Positions 26,788-35,533 of a stretch of 64,000 bases of DNA are shown in pieces. Source of the DNA: RECM01 sp047921215 (GTDB lineage: Bacteria; Bacteroidota; Rhodothermia; Balneolales; Cyclonatronaceae). Position numbers and translations under genes: made by a program. The number at the start of each line of letters is the position of its first letter. Position 1 is the stretch's first letter. The stretch spans positions 62,001 to 126,000 of the forward strand of contig JBLRWO010000002.1 of NCBI GenBank assembly GCA_047921215.1. The letters run 5' to 3'. The notes beneath the pieces were generated by a model. That model did no database searches. It worked only from the letters and a program-made list of their open reading frames with translations, and had not been told where the DNA came from.

Positions 26788-28359
26788 CTATATCTCCGCT
26801 TTTTTCTGCTCTTCGATGGCGTCGGCAAGGGTGCCCTCTTCCGTATAGAACTTTGCCCATTTTTCTTTGGGATCGGGGGCCGACATCAGCGAAACAATAA
26901 CCAGTGCCAGTATGGATGCACTTGCTGCCGGCAGTACAATGTAGCTGGTGTCGAGCAGGGGTTCGGCCATCACCGAGTTGGCCACGGTTATGGCCAATGT
27001 AACCACCATACCGGTCGCAATGGAGGCAACGCCCCCGGCCACGGTAACCCGCTTCCACAAGAATGCCGCAAGCAGGGCCGGTGTAAGGCCCGCCCCCACC
27101 ATCGTATAGGCCGTGAACGCCATGGCAAGTATGGTCGTAAACTGCGTGAGCAGAAAGTATGCCAGAATACCGAGGCTCACCACCATGATCCTCTGGAAAC
27201 GTACGATGACAACCTCATCAGCATCCGGGTTTACAAACCGCTGGTAGATGTCCCGGGTCAGGTTCGTCGACGGCGCCAGCAGAAAACTGTTTCCCGTGGA
27301 TGTAATAATGGCCACCGCCGCACAGATTAGCAGCAGTCCGCCGAGCAGCGGGATGCCCACCTCCGTACTGTACCGTGCAGTGTGCAGGATCACCCTCTCG
27401 CTCTGTTCAATACCCAGGAACAGTTCGTGCCCGGCACCGAGGCCGTTGAAGTGGCTGAAGGCCAGGATGGCGACCGAAGCAATGGCCGTCTCAACAATAA
27501 TGGTCCCTACCACCCACCAGACCACCGCGTTTTTGGCCGCTTTTTCGTTTTTGGCCGAGAAAAACTTCTGGTACATGTTCGATTCGCCCATCAGGAGCAG
27601 GAAGGTCGGGAAAAACACCCCCATGGCCCATATCCAGCTGTGATCGCCGAAAATGGTGAAAAACGACGGATCGAGTGCGACCGTAAAATGGTCGGCCCCG
27701 CCCAGGTTGAAAAAGATGAGCGGTACGGCCAGAAGCACCGCAAAGGTGATCACCGCCCCGTTGATGATATCGACCGATACAATGGAAAGCATGCCCGCAA
27801 ATGCGGTGAAGGTGATGATGAACATGGCCGTGAGAATCACCCCGATATTCGCGTCCATATACGCCGCCATGTTGTCGGTAAGCAGCCCCGCGCTGTGGAC
27901 AGATGCCACAATCGACGACAGGCCGTCGCCCACAACCAGGTCGAGCACAAATCCGCCTCCCCTGAACTGATATCCCACGATGGTCGTATAGGCGATCACA
28001 ATTACAATCGTGCCCAGAATACGGGCCCATTTGTTATAGCGAAGCTCCAGTATGTCGGGAACGGTGAACTGTGCGATCCTTCGCACCCGCGCGGCCAGGA
28101 AAAAGACGATCACGATGCCAACCCAGGCACCTGCGGCCATCCACAGTTCCGAAAAACCGACCCGGGCCGCCAGTCCCGCACCCGCCAGCAGGCTGCCCGA
28201 CCCGATCCAGGTGCACAGCAGTGTGCCCACCAGCTTGTAGGTCGGAACCGCACGGCCCGCCACCATGAAATCTTCCTGGTTTTTGATCAGAAAGCTTTTC
28301 GCTATCGAGATGCCCATGAGCAGGGTCAGGTAGCCGAAAACAACATATAGATAGATCAT
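26788..28359 (-). CDS. Sodium:solute symporter (SSS family)
   Basis: A 523-residue inner-membrane transporter with about 13 hydrophobic helices. Family features include the N-terminal VFGYLTLLMGISIAKSF helix, DFMVAGRAVPTYKLVGTLLCT, TVPDILELRYNKWARILG and the long RGGGF region. It is expected to import a small organic solute with Na+; the substrate (sugar, amino acid, carboxylate) cannot be read from sequence. The C-terminal tail is short and charged. It converges with the sensor kinase and stands alone. Confidence 0.88.
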   Translation of the reverse strand: MIYLYVVFGYLTLLMGISIAKSFLIKNQEDFMVAGRAVPTYKLVGTLLCTWIGSGSLLAGAGLAARVGFSELWMAAGAWVGIVIVFFLAARVRRIAQFTVPDILELRYNKWARILGTIVIVIAYTTIVGYQFRGGGFVLDLVVGDGLSSIVASVHSAGLLTDNMAAYMDANIGVILTAMFIITFTAFAGMLSIVSVDIINGAVITFAVLLAVPLIFFNLGGADHFTVALDPSFFTIFGDHSWIWAMGVFFPTFLLLMGESNMYQKFFSAKNEKAAKNAVVWWVVGTIIVETAIASVAILAFSHFNGLGAGHELFLGIEQSERVILHTARYSTEVGIPLLGGLLLICAAVAIITSTGNSFLLAPSTNLTRDIYQRFVNPDADEVVIVRFQRIMVVSLGILAYFLLTQFTTILAMAFTAYTMVGAGLTPALLAAFLWKRVTVAGGVASIATGMVVTLAITVANSVMAEPLLDTSYIVLPAASASILALVIVSLMSAPDPKEKWAKFYTEEGTLADAIEEQKKAEI

Positions 28360-28533
28360 CTGGAGTTATCTGGATTTATAAAAGACAGGACCGTTCATCT
28401 GCATCCCGGAAGATGCCAAAATAGACAAAATGCAGTATCCGCAAAAGAACCTGCAAAAACGAGAACAATCCGGCCTGAATCGCGTTTATCTAACCCGGCT
28501 AACTACTGCAAGACTGTTTCCAAATATTCTGGA

Positions 28534-28795
28534 ATTGTATATGACCAGTAATTGAGTTTTTCCGGAAATTAAGCATGACAAGCAACGGAATAAGATCAGT
28601 AATTGAATGTTTCCGGCACTTATATCTCCGGAAATAAATATGATCAGTAATTGAACACGTCTAAAAATTGAAGATATCCGGACTGAATATCTAAGGTACT
28701 GAATCGACCAGAACTAATGTGACCAGTAACTGAATATCTCCTGCAATTGAACAAACCCTGTAATTGAACATACCCGGCACCTGATGCTCATCCAT
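28534..28795 (+). repeat. Degenerate 15-17-bp tandem repeat array reaching the start codon of the LtaS-like gene
   Basis: About sixteen units follow one another without gaps, with rough consensus ATTGAAYATNNCCRGTA. Examples are ATTGAGTTTTTCCGGAA (28551-28567), ATTGAATGTTTCCGGCA, ATTGAACAAACCCTGTA and ATTGAACATACCCGGCA (28763-28779). Unit length varies from 15 to 17, so it is not a coding repeat. The last unit (CCTGATGCTCATCC) contains the ATG of the downstream gene. The upstream part of the gap (28360-28533) shows nothing. Confidence 0.75.
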
Positions 28796-31243
28796 TTTAA
28801 AGATTCATTTAAACACTTCAGCTCCATCTTTCCGGCCTTTGCTGTTGTCTTTCTGATGATCAGGTTTTACGAAGCCCTGATCGTGAGCAGCAGGCACATC
28901 CTGCCGGAGAATTATGCCCAGCTGCTGTTTAACGGCTTCCTGTTCGACCTTAGCCTGGTCGCCGCCATCGGGCTCATTCTGCTGCTTTTCCACCTGGCGG
29001 GCCGGCTGGTGAGCTTCACGCTTACCACCGCATTTTTCTATCTGGTAACCACGCTGCTGCTCCTCATCTATATCGCGCTGGTGCAGTACTACGCCGAAGT
29101 GCTGCTCCCCCTCGGACGTGATTTCTACGCCTACAATGCCGCCGAAATTTCCGATACGGTCAATACCAGCATCGATTTCGGCCTTCTCCGCATCCTCCCC
29201 TACATCCTGTTCCCGGCACTGGTCTATCCGCTCAGCCTGCTCTTCAGGCGTTTTGCCTCATCAGACTGGTACCAGTACGGCATGCTGGCCTGGCTGGTCG
29301 CGGGAGGCCTGGTGTGGGCGCTGTTTTACCCGAAATCTTCTGCTTATGACAGCGAGGTAGCATATAATGTGGTGGTGAACAAGGCCGCCTTTTTCGCCGG
29401 ACAGAGCAGCACCTATTTCCGCGACAAGGCCGCCGGTACATCCCGCATCCCCGAGTTTTCCGGGCGTGAATACCCCATGCTCAAACCGGCCGCTTATGAG
29501 GATGTGCTCGGCCCCTTCCTTGAAACCGCCGACAGCCCGCCTAATATCGTAGTAATTCTTGTGGAGGGGCTCGGCGGCACGTTTGTCGGCGACCAGGCCC
29601 GGTACAGCGGTTTCACCCCGTTTCTCGACTCACTGAGGTCATCCGGGCTGTTCTGGGACCATTTCCTGAGCATGTCGGGGCGCTCCTTCTCGGCGGTGCC
29701 GTCGGCTCTGGGATCCCTGCCCTATGGCCGGAACGGTTTTATGGAGATGGGCCACACCATGCCCAACCACCACTCACTGATCAGCCTGCTGAACGAAAAC
29801 GACTACCATACCGGCTATTTCTGTGGTTACAGCAGCACCTTCGATCAGCTGGATGTATTCCTGGAGCGCAACGGCATCGACCTGCTCATGGACGCCACAC
29901 ACTTTACCGATGATTACGCCAAGATGGATGAGATCCAGGACGGTTTCACCTGGGGCTATGCCGATCACGACGTCTATGACAGGGCGTTTGATTTCATCGA
30001 CCATCTCGACCATAACCGGCCGAGGCTTGATATCTTCTTCACCCTCAATTTTCATGAGCCTTTCATCATTCCCGACCAGCAGAAGTGGCTGGGTGTTTTC
30101 ACTGAACGACTTGATGCCCTTGATCCGGACCAGAACATGCGGCGCGAATTCGAAACCTATAAAGAGGTGTTTGCCGCCTTGCTCTACACCGACGATGCTA
30201 TCCGGATGCTCATCGACGAGTACAAAAAACGGCCCCGCTTTGAGGAAACCATTTTCATAATAGCCGGCGACCACCGGATCGCCCCCATCCCCCATGCCTC
30301 ACGAATCGACCGCTTTCATGTTCCCTTCATCATCTGGTCGCCCCTGGTGAAGGAGCCGCGCACCATGCATTCCGTATCCACCTTTATGAACATAACCCCC
30401 ACCCTGCTGGGGCATCTGTCGGAAACCTACAACCTGATGCTCCCCGACAGTACACACTTGATGGGTGGAGTGATCGATACCAGCACAGCGTTCCGCGCTG
30501 TTCATGAACTGCCGTTCATGAGGAACAAGGACCAGATGATCGACTACATGTACCGCAACCTGTTTCTTGCCGGCGATCAGCTGTTCAGGATAACGGAGGG
30601 CATGGGGCTTGAAAGAGTGAACGACGACGAACTGCAGGAGAGTATGAAACGCTGGCTGCTCGATTTCCAATCGGTGAACGAGTATGTGACAGTGCAAAAC
30701 AAACTGCTGCCCGCCGACAGCCGGTTTCTTGAAGAACGGGAAAGGGTGCTGGCCCAGGACGCGTACATCACCGAAATGGGATACGGCGGGCTTGGCAGTG
30801 AAGGGCTCTACGAACTTGCACGCGAAAAGGCCTTCGACGGCGACTACGACGAAGCCCGCCTTCTGCTGGGCAGGACGCTGCGCCGCACCCCCAACTACCA
30901 CGACGCCCGTGTTCTGCTGGCACGCACCTACGCCTGGGATGGTGACTATGAAACCGCCCGGGCCCAGGTAAGGGATATCATCCGCCGGAACGAGCAGTAC
31001 TACGACTCCTATTCCGTACTATCAGACATTGCCTTCTGGCAGGCCGATCACCAGTCCTCGCTGAAGCATGCAGAGCAGGGCCTCATCCATAACCCCGGCA
31101 ACACCGAACTGCTGTTCAGGCTTGCGAGGGCACAATACCACCTGGGAGAAACGGAAGCGGCCCGCCAGACCCTCTCCGGACTGCTGCATATCGACCCGGC
31201 CCACGAAAACGCGCTTGAGCTGAATGCCCGCATACGGGAATAA
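28784..31243 (+). CDS. LtaS-like sulfatase-fold membrane enzyme with C-terminal TPRs
   Basis: An 819-residue protein with five hydrophobic helices in the first 200 residues, then a periplasmic alkaline-phosphatase-superfamily domain: metal-site start NIVVILVEGLGG (about 253), nucleophile region SMSGRSFSAVPSALGSLP (about 296-313), NFHEPF and AGDHR. This layout is that of lipoteichoic acid synthase/phosphoglycerol transferases (LtaS, OpgB, EptA relatives). From about 665 a TPR block follows (AFDGDYDEARLLLGRTL, RTYAWDGDYETARAQ). Role proposed: transfer of a phospho-head group to a glycan or lipid. It converges with a YaiO barrel whose TPRs are strikingly similar. Confidence 0.85.
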   Translation: MLIHFKDSFKHFSSIFPAFAVVFLMIRFYEALIVSSRHILPENYAQLLFNGFLFDLSLVAAIGLILLLFHLAGRLVSFTLTTAFFYLVTTLLLLIYIALVQYYAEVLLPLGRDFYAYNAAEISDTVNTSIDFGLLRILPYILFPALVYPLSLLFRRFASSDWYQYGMLAWLVAGGLVWALFYPKSSAYDSEVAYNVVVNKAAFFAGQSSTYFRDKAAGTSRIPEFSGREYPMLKPAAYEDVLGPFLETADSPPNIVVILVEGLGGTFVGDQARYSGFTPFLDSLRSSGLFWDHFLSMSGRSFSAVPSALGSLPYGRNGFMEMGHTMPNHHSLISLLNENDYHTGYFCGYSSTFDQLDVFLERNGIDLLMDATHFTDDYAKMDEIQDGFTWGYADHDVYDRAFDFIDHLDHNRPRLDIFFTLNFHEPFIIPDQQKWLGVFTERLDALDPDQNMRREFETYKEVFAALLYTDDAIRMLIDEYKKRPRFEETIFIIAGDHRIAPIPHASRIDRFHVPFIIWSPLVKEPRTMHSVSTFMNITPTLLGHLSETYNLMLPDSTHLMGGVIDTSTAFRAVHELPFMRNKDQMIDYMYRNLFLAGDQLFRITEGMGLERVNDDELQESMKRWLLDFQSVNEYVTVQNKLLPADSRFLEERERVLAQDAYITEMGYGGLGSEGLYELAREKAFDGDYDEARLLLGRTLRRTPNYHDARVLLARTYAWDGDYETARAQVRDIIRRNEQYYDSYSVLSDIAFWQADHQSSLKHAEQGLIHNPGNTELLFRLARAQYHLGETEAARQTLSGLLHIDPAHENALELNARIRE

Positions 31244-31280
31244 ACGCAATACCTCCGTAAAATAACGAGGCGGACCAAGC

Positions 31281-31507
31281 CTTGCAGGCTGAACAGACAG
31301 CGGATGCTGCTGCGCGATGTTACAGATGTATATTCCACATAGACCAGATTGGAACAATTTGCAGGCTGAATAGACTGGGGATGCTGCAGCCCCACGGGAC
31401 AAGATGTAGCTTGCAGGCTGAATGGACTGGAGGATTCTGCAGCGCCAAGGTGCAGGTTTATTGTAAGCGACGTTACAGACGCAAATTCCATGGAGACCGG
31501 GCAGGGG
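31281..31507. repeat. Short direct repeats between convergent LtaS-like and YaiO genes
   Basis: TTGCAGGCTGAA followed by GACTGG-type words and ATGCTGC appears three times (from 31282, 31359, 31411), with a decayed fourth near 31451. A second pair, GATGTTACAGATGTATATTC (from 31316) and GACGTTACAGACGCAAATTC (from 31470), flanks them. Together they fill most of the 302-bp gap. Confidence 0.7.
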
Positions 31508-31545
31508 TAGCTGCATGTAGAATGACGGCAGCTTATCGCGGCATC

Positions 31546-32808
31546 CTAAAACCGCCAGACCAGGCCGGCCGTGATGGAGATGCTTCCCAGGTATTCACTG
31601 GTTATGGGCCGCTGTTGGTTCCACAGGGTGACGGTGGCAAAGCCCAGCAGGTTGTGCCGGAACCGCGTATTCCCCTCAATTCCGATTGAATGGGTGCGGA
31701 GCAGGTTGATCTCCTCGCCGCCGCCCGCTACCAGCCGGCGTTCGTCGGGTGAGAAGCCGAAGCCCCCGCGCAGCCCGAGGTAGTTGTCGGGATCGCTGAA
31801 GTACCGTCTGAATATGAACTGATAGGAGTTCGATACGCCTTCGTCGCGCGGTGTGATGAACGGCCTCACGCTCAGGTACCAGTTTCTGTAGTATTTCGAC
31901 AACGTACCGGTATAGATGGTAACCCCGCCCGACTGGAATTCCAGGTGCCGGAAACCAACGGATACCTCAAATGCTTTGGGCAGTGCCTGGTGGATTTCCG
32001 CCCCGAAACGGTACTCGGGGAAGATGAAGCTGTCGGAATATCCGAAATTCAGATACCCGTAGGTGCCGGGACGAAAAGTCGGATAAAAATCGATTTCGGC
32101 CTGGTAACCGTCTGTGTTAAAGCGGTTGGCATAGTTCACCCGGCCGAGAACCGTGCCCACGGGCGTGCTGCGGGCCAGCTGCAGGTACATGCTGTTCCAG
32201 GGATCAAAAATGGCATCGAAACGGTCGTGGCCATAGGCCAGGGTAAGCGCGTATTTCTGGCTGGATGTTACAATGGTGGCGCGTACACGGGCCGCATCAC
32301 CACTTGACGGCTCAATCTGTTCAACCTGGTCCAGAACAATATGGGCCCTGCGGTAATCGCCGAGTTCACGGTAGATTTCGGCGCGCCTGATGAGTAGCGG
32401 GATGTCGGTCAGATTATTGGCCGACGCAAGCTGCACCTGGCGCAGGGCTTCGTCGTAATTGCCGGAACGGTACTCCACATCGGTCATCAGTGCCAGTGCT
32501 TCGGGTTGGCGCGGCGACTGGCCAAGAATCGTAGTCAGCTCACTGCGGGCGCTTTCCAGATTGCCATCCCACATATAGGTGCGCACAATAAGCAGGCGCA
32601 CGTCGGTATAACCCGGTGCGATGTCGAGTATGGCACGGCTCAGCTGGCGGGCCTCCTCCCTTTTGCCGTCGAAGGCAAGGTCACGGGCCCTGAAAAAGGC
32701 CTCATCCACATTGTCGACGGTCTGGGCCTGCAGGGGCGGCACCAGAATAGCGAGAGCAAGTATGAGGGATATTAGTAAACCGGTTGTGGTTCTGTATGGG
32801 ATCGACAT
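31546..32808 (-). CDS. YaiO-family outer-membrane beta-barrel with N-terminal TPRs
   Basis: A 420-residue exported protein. A signal peptide (cleavage near LQAQ) leads into TPRs at about 33-175 (AFDGKREEARQLSRAIL, RTYMWDGNLESARSE, GNYDEALRQ), then a C-terminal barrel of about 230 residues made of alternating strands and ending in the aromatic-terminated SITAGLVWRF, as expected for Bam-dependent insertion. YaiO-type barrels are usually encoded beside glycan-synthesis or export enzymes. Here the neighbour is an LtaS-like enzyme with a paralogous TPR block, so the two probably act on the same envelope polymer. Confidence 0.87.
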   Translation of the reverse strand: MSIPYRTTTGLLISLILALAILVPPLQAQTVDNVDEAFFRARDLAFDGKREEARQLSRAILDIAPGYTDVRLLIVRTYMWDGNLESARSELTTILGQSPRQPEALALMTDVEYRSGNYDEALRQVQLASANNLTDIPLLIRRAEIYRELGDYRRAHIVLDQVEQIEPSSGDAARVRATIVTSSQKYALTLAYGHDRFDAIFDPWNSMYLQLARSTPVGTVLGRVNYANRFNTDGYQAEIDFYPTFRPGTYGYLNFGYSDSFIFPEYRFGAEIHQALPKAFEVSVGFRHLEFQSGGVTIYTGTLSKYYRNWYLSVRPFITPRDEGVSNSYQFIFRRYFSDPDNYLGLRGGFGFSPDERRLVAGGGEEINLLRTHSIGIEGNTRFRHNLLGFATVTLWNQQRPITSEYLGSISITAGLVWRF

Positions 32809-33746
32809 CAGATTATGTTTGAACTGACCTATGTTTATCTGTTCTGCTTAGAATATACATCCGTTATGAACAGAATATAACAGGCATTCTGCCCGACAGT
32901 ATCCGGATTGTTTAATCCGGCTCATTCAAACCGGATTCAATAGTATATACGGGTACATCTACTTATTACATAATTTCGGTAAAATGTTCCACCGGGGGGC
33001 GCGATCCTGCTTCACCCTGGGCCCGACGGCCGACTGCCAGGTCTCAAGCACCACCCCAGCGTTGACCGGATGGCCGAGGTTATTTTAATCTGTGATTGAT
33101 ACTCCTTAATCGGCTCAAATAAAAGTACATTCATGAGCCAATTAGTATTGTTTTTTGGCTCAGGGGGCTGACCTGTATTATATATTTCGGGACTTGAAAA
33201 GAATGTCACCCTTTTGTCACGATCGTTCTGATATGCTTCCACCGTTAATCCCCAAAAGTTTAAGAATTTTCTTTCTTAAACCCCGGAAGTTTAAAACTTT
33301 CAAAAGAAAAGCACTCTTAATGCCCACTTTTTTAGATTCTTTACCGGAAGTATTTGTGTCTGACAAGGAAATGTCGGCCCGGGTATCCATGGCGGTTTCG
33401 GATGGTTACATAGCGCCCACATTTTGACCAGGATTTTTCGCATACCGGGAAACTGGTGATTGAATACAACCATTTTTTCTCAACTTATTTCCATCTGAGG
33501 CTACGCTTGCCTGCTACAGGTCAGATCCATTTCTGCCTGCTATAATTCCGGTTCCGATATCCGATATTAGCATAATCTCGTGTGATCCAATCATATTTTC
33601 GGATAGACTCCGCGAGAATAATGCAATCTTATTTCATCCGAACAGCTATGTCCGCTCGTCCAGATAGCTCAGGTAACGCAGCACTAACTACAGCAGATCA
33701 AACTTTCCTGAGTTGTACTATAGAGCAACATTTATTATCTTGTCCA
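32809..33746. other. 938-bp intergenic region with a GC-rich islet
   Basis: Mostly AT-rich and apparently non-coding. A GC-rich islet at about 32960-33082 reads on the minus strand as a short frame (G-H-P-V-N-A-G-V-V-L-E-T-W...) of some 40 codons closed by stops at both ends, perhaps a gene remnant. TGAGCCAA (33133-33140) and TTGGCTCA (33155-33162) form a small inverted repeat. No intact gene is supported. Confidence 0.4.
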
Positions 33747-34097
33747 ATGACAAAAAAGAAGAAAATCCGAACAGTCATTTTTTACAAAGATTACTTTCAG
33801 TCTTTTTTTGAGAGTCTAAGAGATAAGGTTAAGGATAAGATTATCTGGACACTTGATTTAATTGAGGAGATTCAGAAAATACCTGAAACGTATCTTAAAT
33901 ACATTGAGAACACGGATGGACTTTATGAAATACGTATTCAACAAGGAAGTGACATTTTTCGGATTTTCTGTTTTTTCGACGAGGGTCAAATTGTGGTTCT
34001 GATGAATGGATTTCAAAAGAAAACCCGGAAAACACCAAAAAAAGAAATTGACAGGGCATTACTAATAAAGAGAGAATATGAAAACAATAAAAAGTAA
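33747..34097 (+). CDS. higB: HigB/RelE-type toxin
   Basis: A 116-residue type II toxin of the Gp49/HigB branch of RelE-like RNases. The chosen ATG at 33747 gives MTKKKKIRTVIFYKDYF; the frame is open further upstream but without family similarity. Typical elements are FESLRDKVKDKIIWTLDLIE, LKYIENTDGLYEIRIQQG, DIFRIFCFFDEGQIVVLMNGFQKKT in shorter successive pieces, and the closing EIDRAL-x-IKREY. It is expected to cleave mRNA on ribosomes. It overlaps its antitoxin gene by 20 bp in the toxin-first order usual for higBA. Confidence 0.9.
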   Translation: MTKKKKIRTVIFYKDYFQSFFESLRDKVKDKIIWTLDLIEEIQKIPETYLKYIENTDGLYEIRIQQGSDIFRIFCFFDEGQIVVLMNGFQKKTRKTPKKEIDRALLIKREYENNKK

Positions 34098-34383
34098 CAT
34101 AACGACTCTTGAACAGTTTAAAGATAAAAACTACGGCAAACCCGGAACTGTAAAACGCGACCAGCTTGAAGCCGGTTATGAGAGTTTTAAAATCGGTGCA
34201 CTAATACATGAAGCCAGACTCGAAAAAGGATTGACGCAGCAGGAACTTGCAGAAAAGGTGGGTACTACTAAATCCTATATATCGAGACTCGAAAACAATG
34301 TTAAGGAAGTACGGCTTTCGACCCTTCAGAAAATCGTTGAATTGGGTTTGGGCGGACAGCTTGAGCTGTCAATAAAACTTTAG
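34078..34383 (+). CDS. higA: HigA antitoxin (XRE-type HTH)
   Basis: A 101-residue antitoxin with a helix-turn-helix of the Xre type (IHEARLEKGLTQQELAEKVG, then TTKSYISRLENN), the LSTLQKIVELGLGGQLELSIK tail common in HigA, and a 35-residue N-terminal extension. It neutralises HigB and probably represses the operon. Its last 17 codons and the 80 bp after the stop are duplicated at 36429-36559, where the rest of the gene is missing. Confidence 0.9.
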   Translation: MKTIKSNITTLEQFKDKNYGKPGTVKRDQLEAGYESFKIGALIHEARLEKGLTQQELAEKVGTTKSYISRLENNVKEVRLSTLQKIVELGLGGQLELSIKL

Positions 34384-34461
34384 AACAAGGATGCCTATCA
34401 GTAACTGGCACTCCCAACCTGTTCAAACAGATACTTCTTGTATCTATATCAACATCAGCCC
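34330..34461 (+). repeat. 132-bp direct repeat, left copy (3' end of higA and downstream)
   Basis: Matches 36429-36559 with six substitutions and one single-base deletion by eye. The pair brackets 1.97 kb carrying the MntA, DUF433, PIN and AbiEii genes or remnants. Recombination between the copies would delete that segment. Confidence 0.9.
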
Positions 34462-34575
34462 TAACCGGGCTTATTTAAATTTAAAAGGTATTTCGGCGGG
34501 TGTACCTTCTTCAAAACTCAGAGTGACATACCAGGGATATTGCCTTAAATCACCAATGATTTTATATATTACCAC

Positions 34576-34887
34576 ATGATCACTCAAAAAGAAAAAGATA
34601 TCATTATTCAAACGCTTGAACCTTATAAGCCAAAAAGCATCGGTGTTTTTGGCTCGAGGGTTCGGAATGAGCAATCAGAAAAAAGTGATCTGGATTTGCT
34701 GGTCGATCTGGAGCATGTGAATCTTCTCGACCTCGTAAGCCTGGAGGATGAGTTAAGCCGTTTATTGAACGTAAGGGTGGATCTTATTACCGCAGCTTCT
34801 CTGAACAAAAATGTGCGGCCCGTGATTGAAAAGGAGATCCGGTACATCCTTAATCACGAGGATAATGTCGTGAAAGATGAAAACTGA
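34576..34887 (+). CDS. MntA-type nucleotidyltransferase antitoxin
   Basis: A 103-residue minimal nucleotidyltransferase. The catalytic motif GSRVRNEQSEKSDLDLLV fits GS-x10-DxD, and a third acid follows in VRVDLIT. MNT antitoxins inactivate the HEPN RNase HepT by adding nucleotides to it. Its expected partner starts at 34878 in overlap but is truncated after 18 codons, so this antitoxin is now probably solitary. Confidence 0.85.
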   Translation: MITQKEKDIIIQTLEPYKPKSIGVFGSRVRNEQSEKSDLDLLVDLEHVNLLDLVSLEDELSRLLNVRVDLITAASLNKNVRPVIEKEIRYILNHEDNVVKDEN

Positions 34888-34934
34888 CAAGATCTACATC
34901 CTGCACATAATCGATTCGCTGGATCAGATGCCCC
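34878..34934 (+). pseudogene. HepT (HEPN/DUF86) toxin, truncated
   Basis: ATG 34878 overlaps the mntA stop. Eighteen codons read M-K-T-D-K-I-Y-I-L-H-I-I-D-S-L-D-Q-M, a good match to HepT N-termini, and then the frame runs into unrelated sequence with a TGA about four codons later. The Rx4-6H catalytic region is absent. End position is approximate. Confidence 0.6.
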
Positions 34935-34952
34935 CGACGTCCTGAAACGGCC

Positions 34953-35126
34953 GGAAAACAAGGCATAATCCTGCTCCGCTACCGGGAAAACAATTTCAGC
35001 TATGCGGTGGAATACCGCGGCCGGTACAGGTCGGTGGTGTTCGGTTTTCCCTTCGAGACCATACATAATGAACACGATCGCGCCCGGGTAACGAAAACCC
35101 AGCTTGAATTTCCTGAGCTGGATTAA
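34953..35126 (+). pseudogene. C-terminal fragment of an unrelated secreted-protein gene
   Basis: An open 57-codon frame ending in TAA reads GIILLRYRENNFSYAVEYRG, then YRSVVFGFPFETIHNE, with no start. The VVFGFPFETI pattern resembles the last strand-helix unit of ThuA/flavodoxin-like C-terminal domains in large exported proteins of FCB bacteria (from memory). It abuts the broken hepT, so it marks a rearrangement junction. Identity is uncertain. Confidence 0.4.
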
Positions 35127-35182
35127 TAAGCAGTTAACCAACATTTTCGCACTTCTATTCAAAAATTTTGTGATTTTACAAT

Positions 35183-35416
35183 ATGATTGACTGGAAAAAG
35201 CATATTACCTCAGATAAATCCATTCTCTTGGGAAAGCCTGTCATTTAGGGGACCCGAATTTCCGTTGAATTTATTATTGAACTTCTTGCTGCCGGCTGGA
35301 CAGAAAAGCAGATTCTGGAAAATTATCCGCGACTGAAAAAGAAAGATCTTCAGGCCGTTTTTGCATATATGCGTGAATATATTCGCGACGGTTTAATCTT
35401 TGAACATTCTGTTTAA
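35183..35416 (+). pseudogene. DUF433 antitoxin interrupted by an in-frame TAG
   Basis: A 77-codon frame from ATG 35183 to TAA 35416 reads M-I-D-W-K-K-H-I-T-S-D-K... GKPVI-stop-GTRISVEFIIELLAAGW, a clear DUF433 protein. Codon 22 is TAG (35246-35248) where relatives have lysine (GKPVIKGTR), so one base change explains it. The rest, including KQILENYPRLKKKDLQAVFAY split by its own turns, is intact. DUF433 proteins are antitoxins to DUF5615 PIN-like toxins; the partner that follows is also broken. Confidence 0.75.
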
Positions 35417-35424
35417 ATCAATAA

Positions 35425-35478
35425 TTGACATTTCTTGCTGACGAAAATTTCCTTCAGAAAAGTGTTTCTGCGCTTTAG
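35425..35478 (+). pseudogene. DUF5615 PIN-like toxin, N-terminal fragment
   Basis: Directly after the DUF433 remnant, TTG 35425 opens L/M-T-F-L-A-D-E-N-F-L-Q-K-S-V-S-A-L and stops at TAG 35476-35478. FLADEN followed by a helix is the signature start of DUF5615 toxins. The remaining ~90 codons are missing; the intact PIN gene begins 56 bp later. Confidence 0.6.
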
Positions 35479-35533
35479 ATTCGTCCTAATAAGTAGTTTG
35501 TTGTCTAAGCCTGTTTAGGGTTATCTTTTTAAT

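Noticed and set aside
28534..28795. CRISPR array reading of the repeats upstream of the LtaS-like gene
   Set aside because: Units are 15-17 bp, contiguous and degenerate, without spacers, and no cas gene is nearby.
33155..33427. 90-codon plus-strand frame before higBA
   Set aside because: AT-rich, no recognisable domain, no conserved neighbour; Lys/Phe-rich translation typical of non-coding AT sequence.
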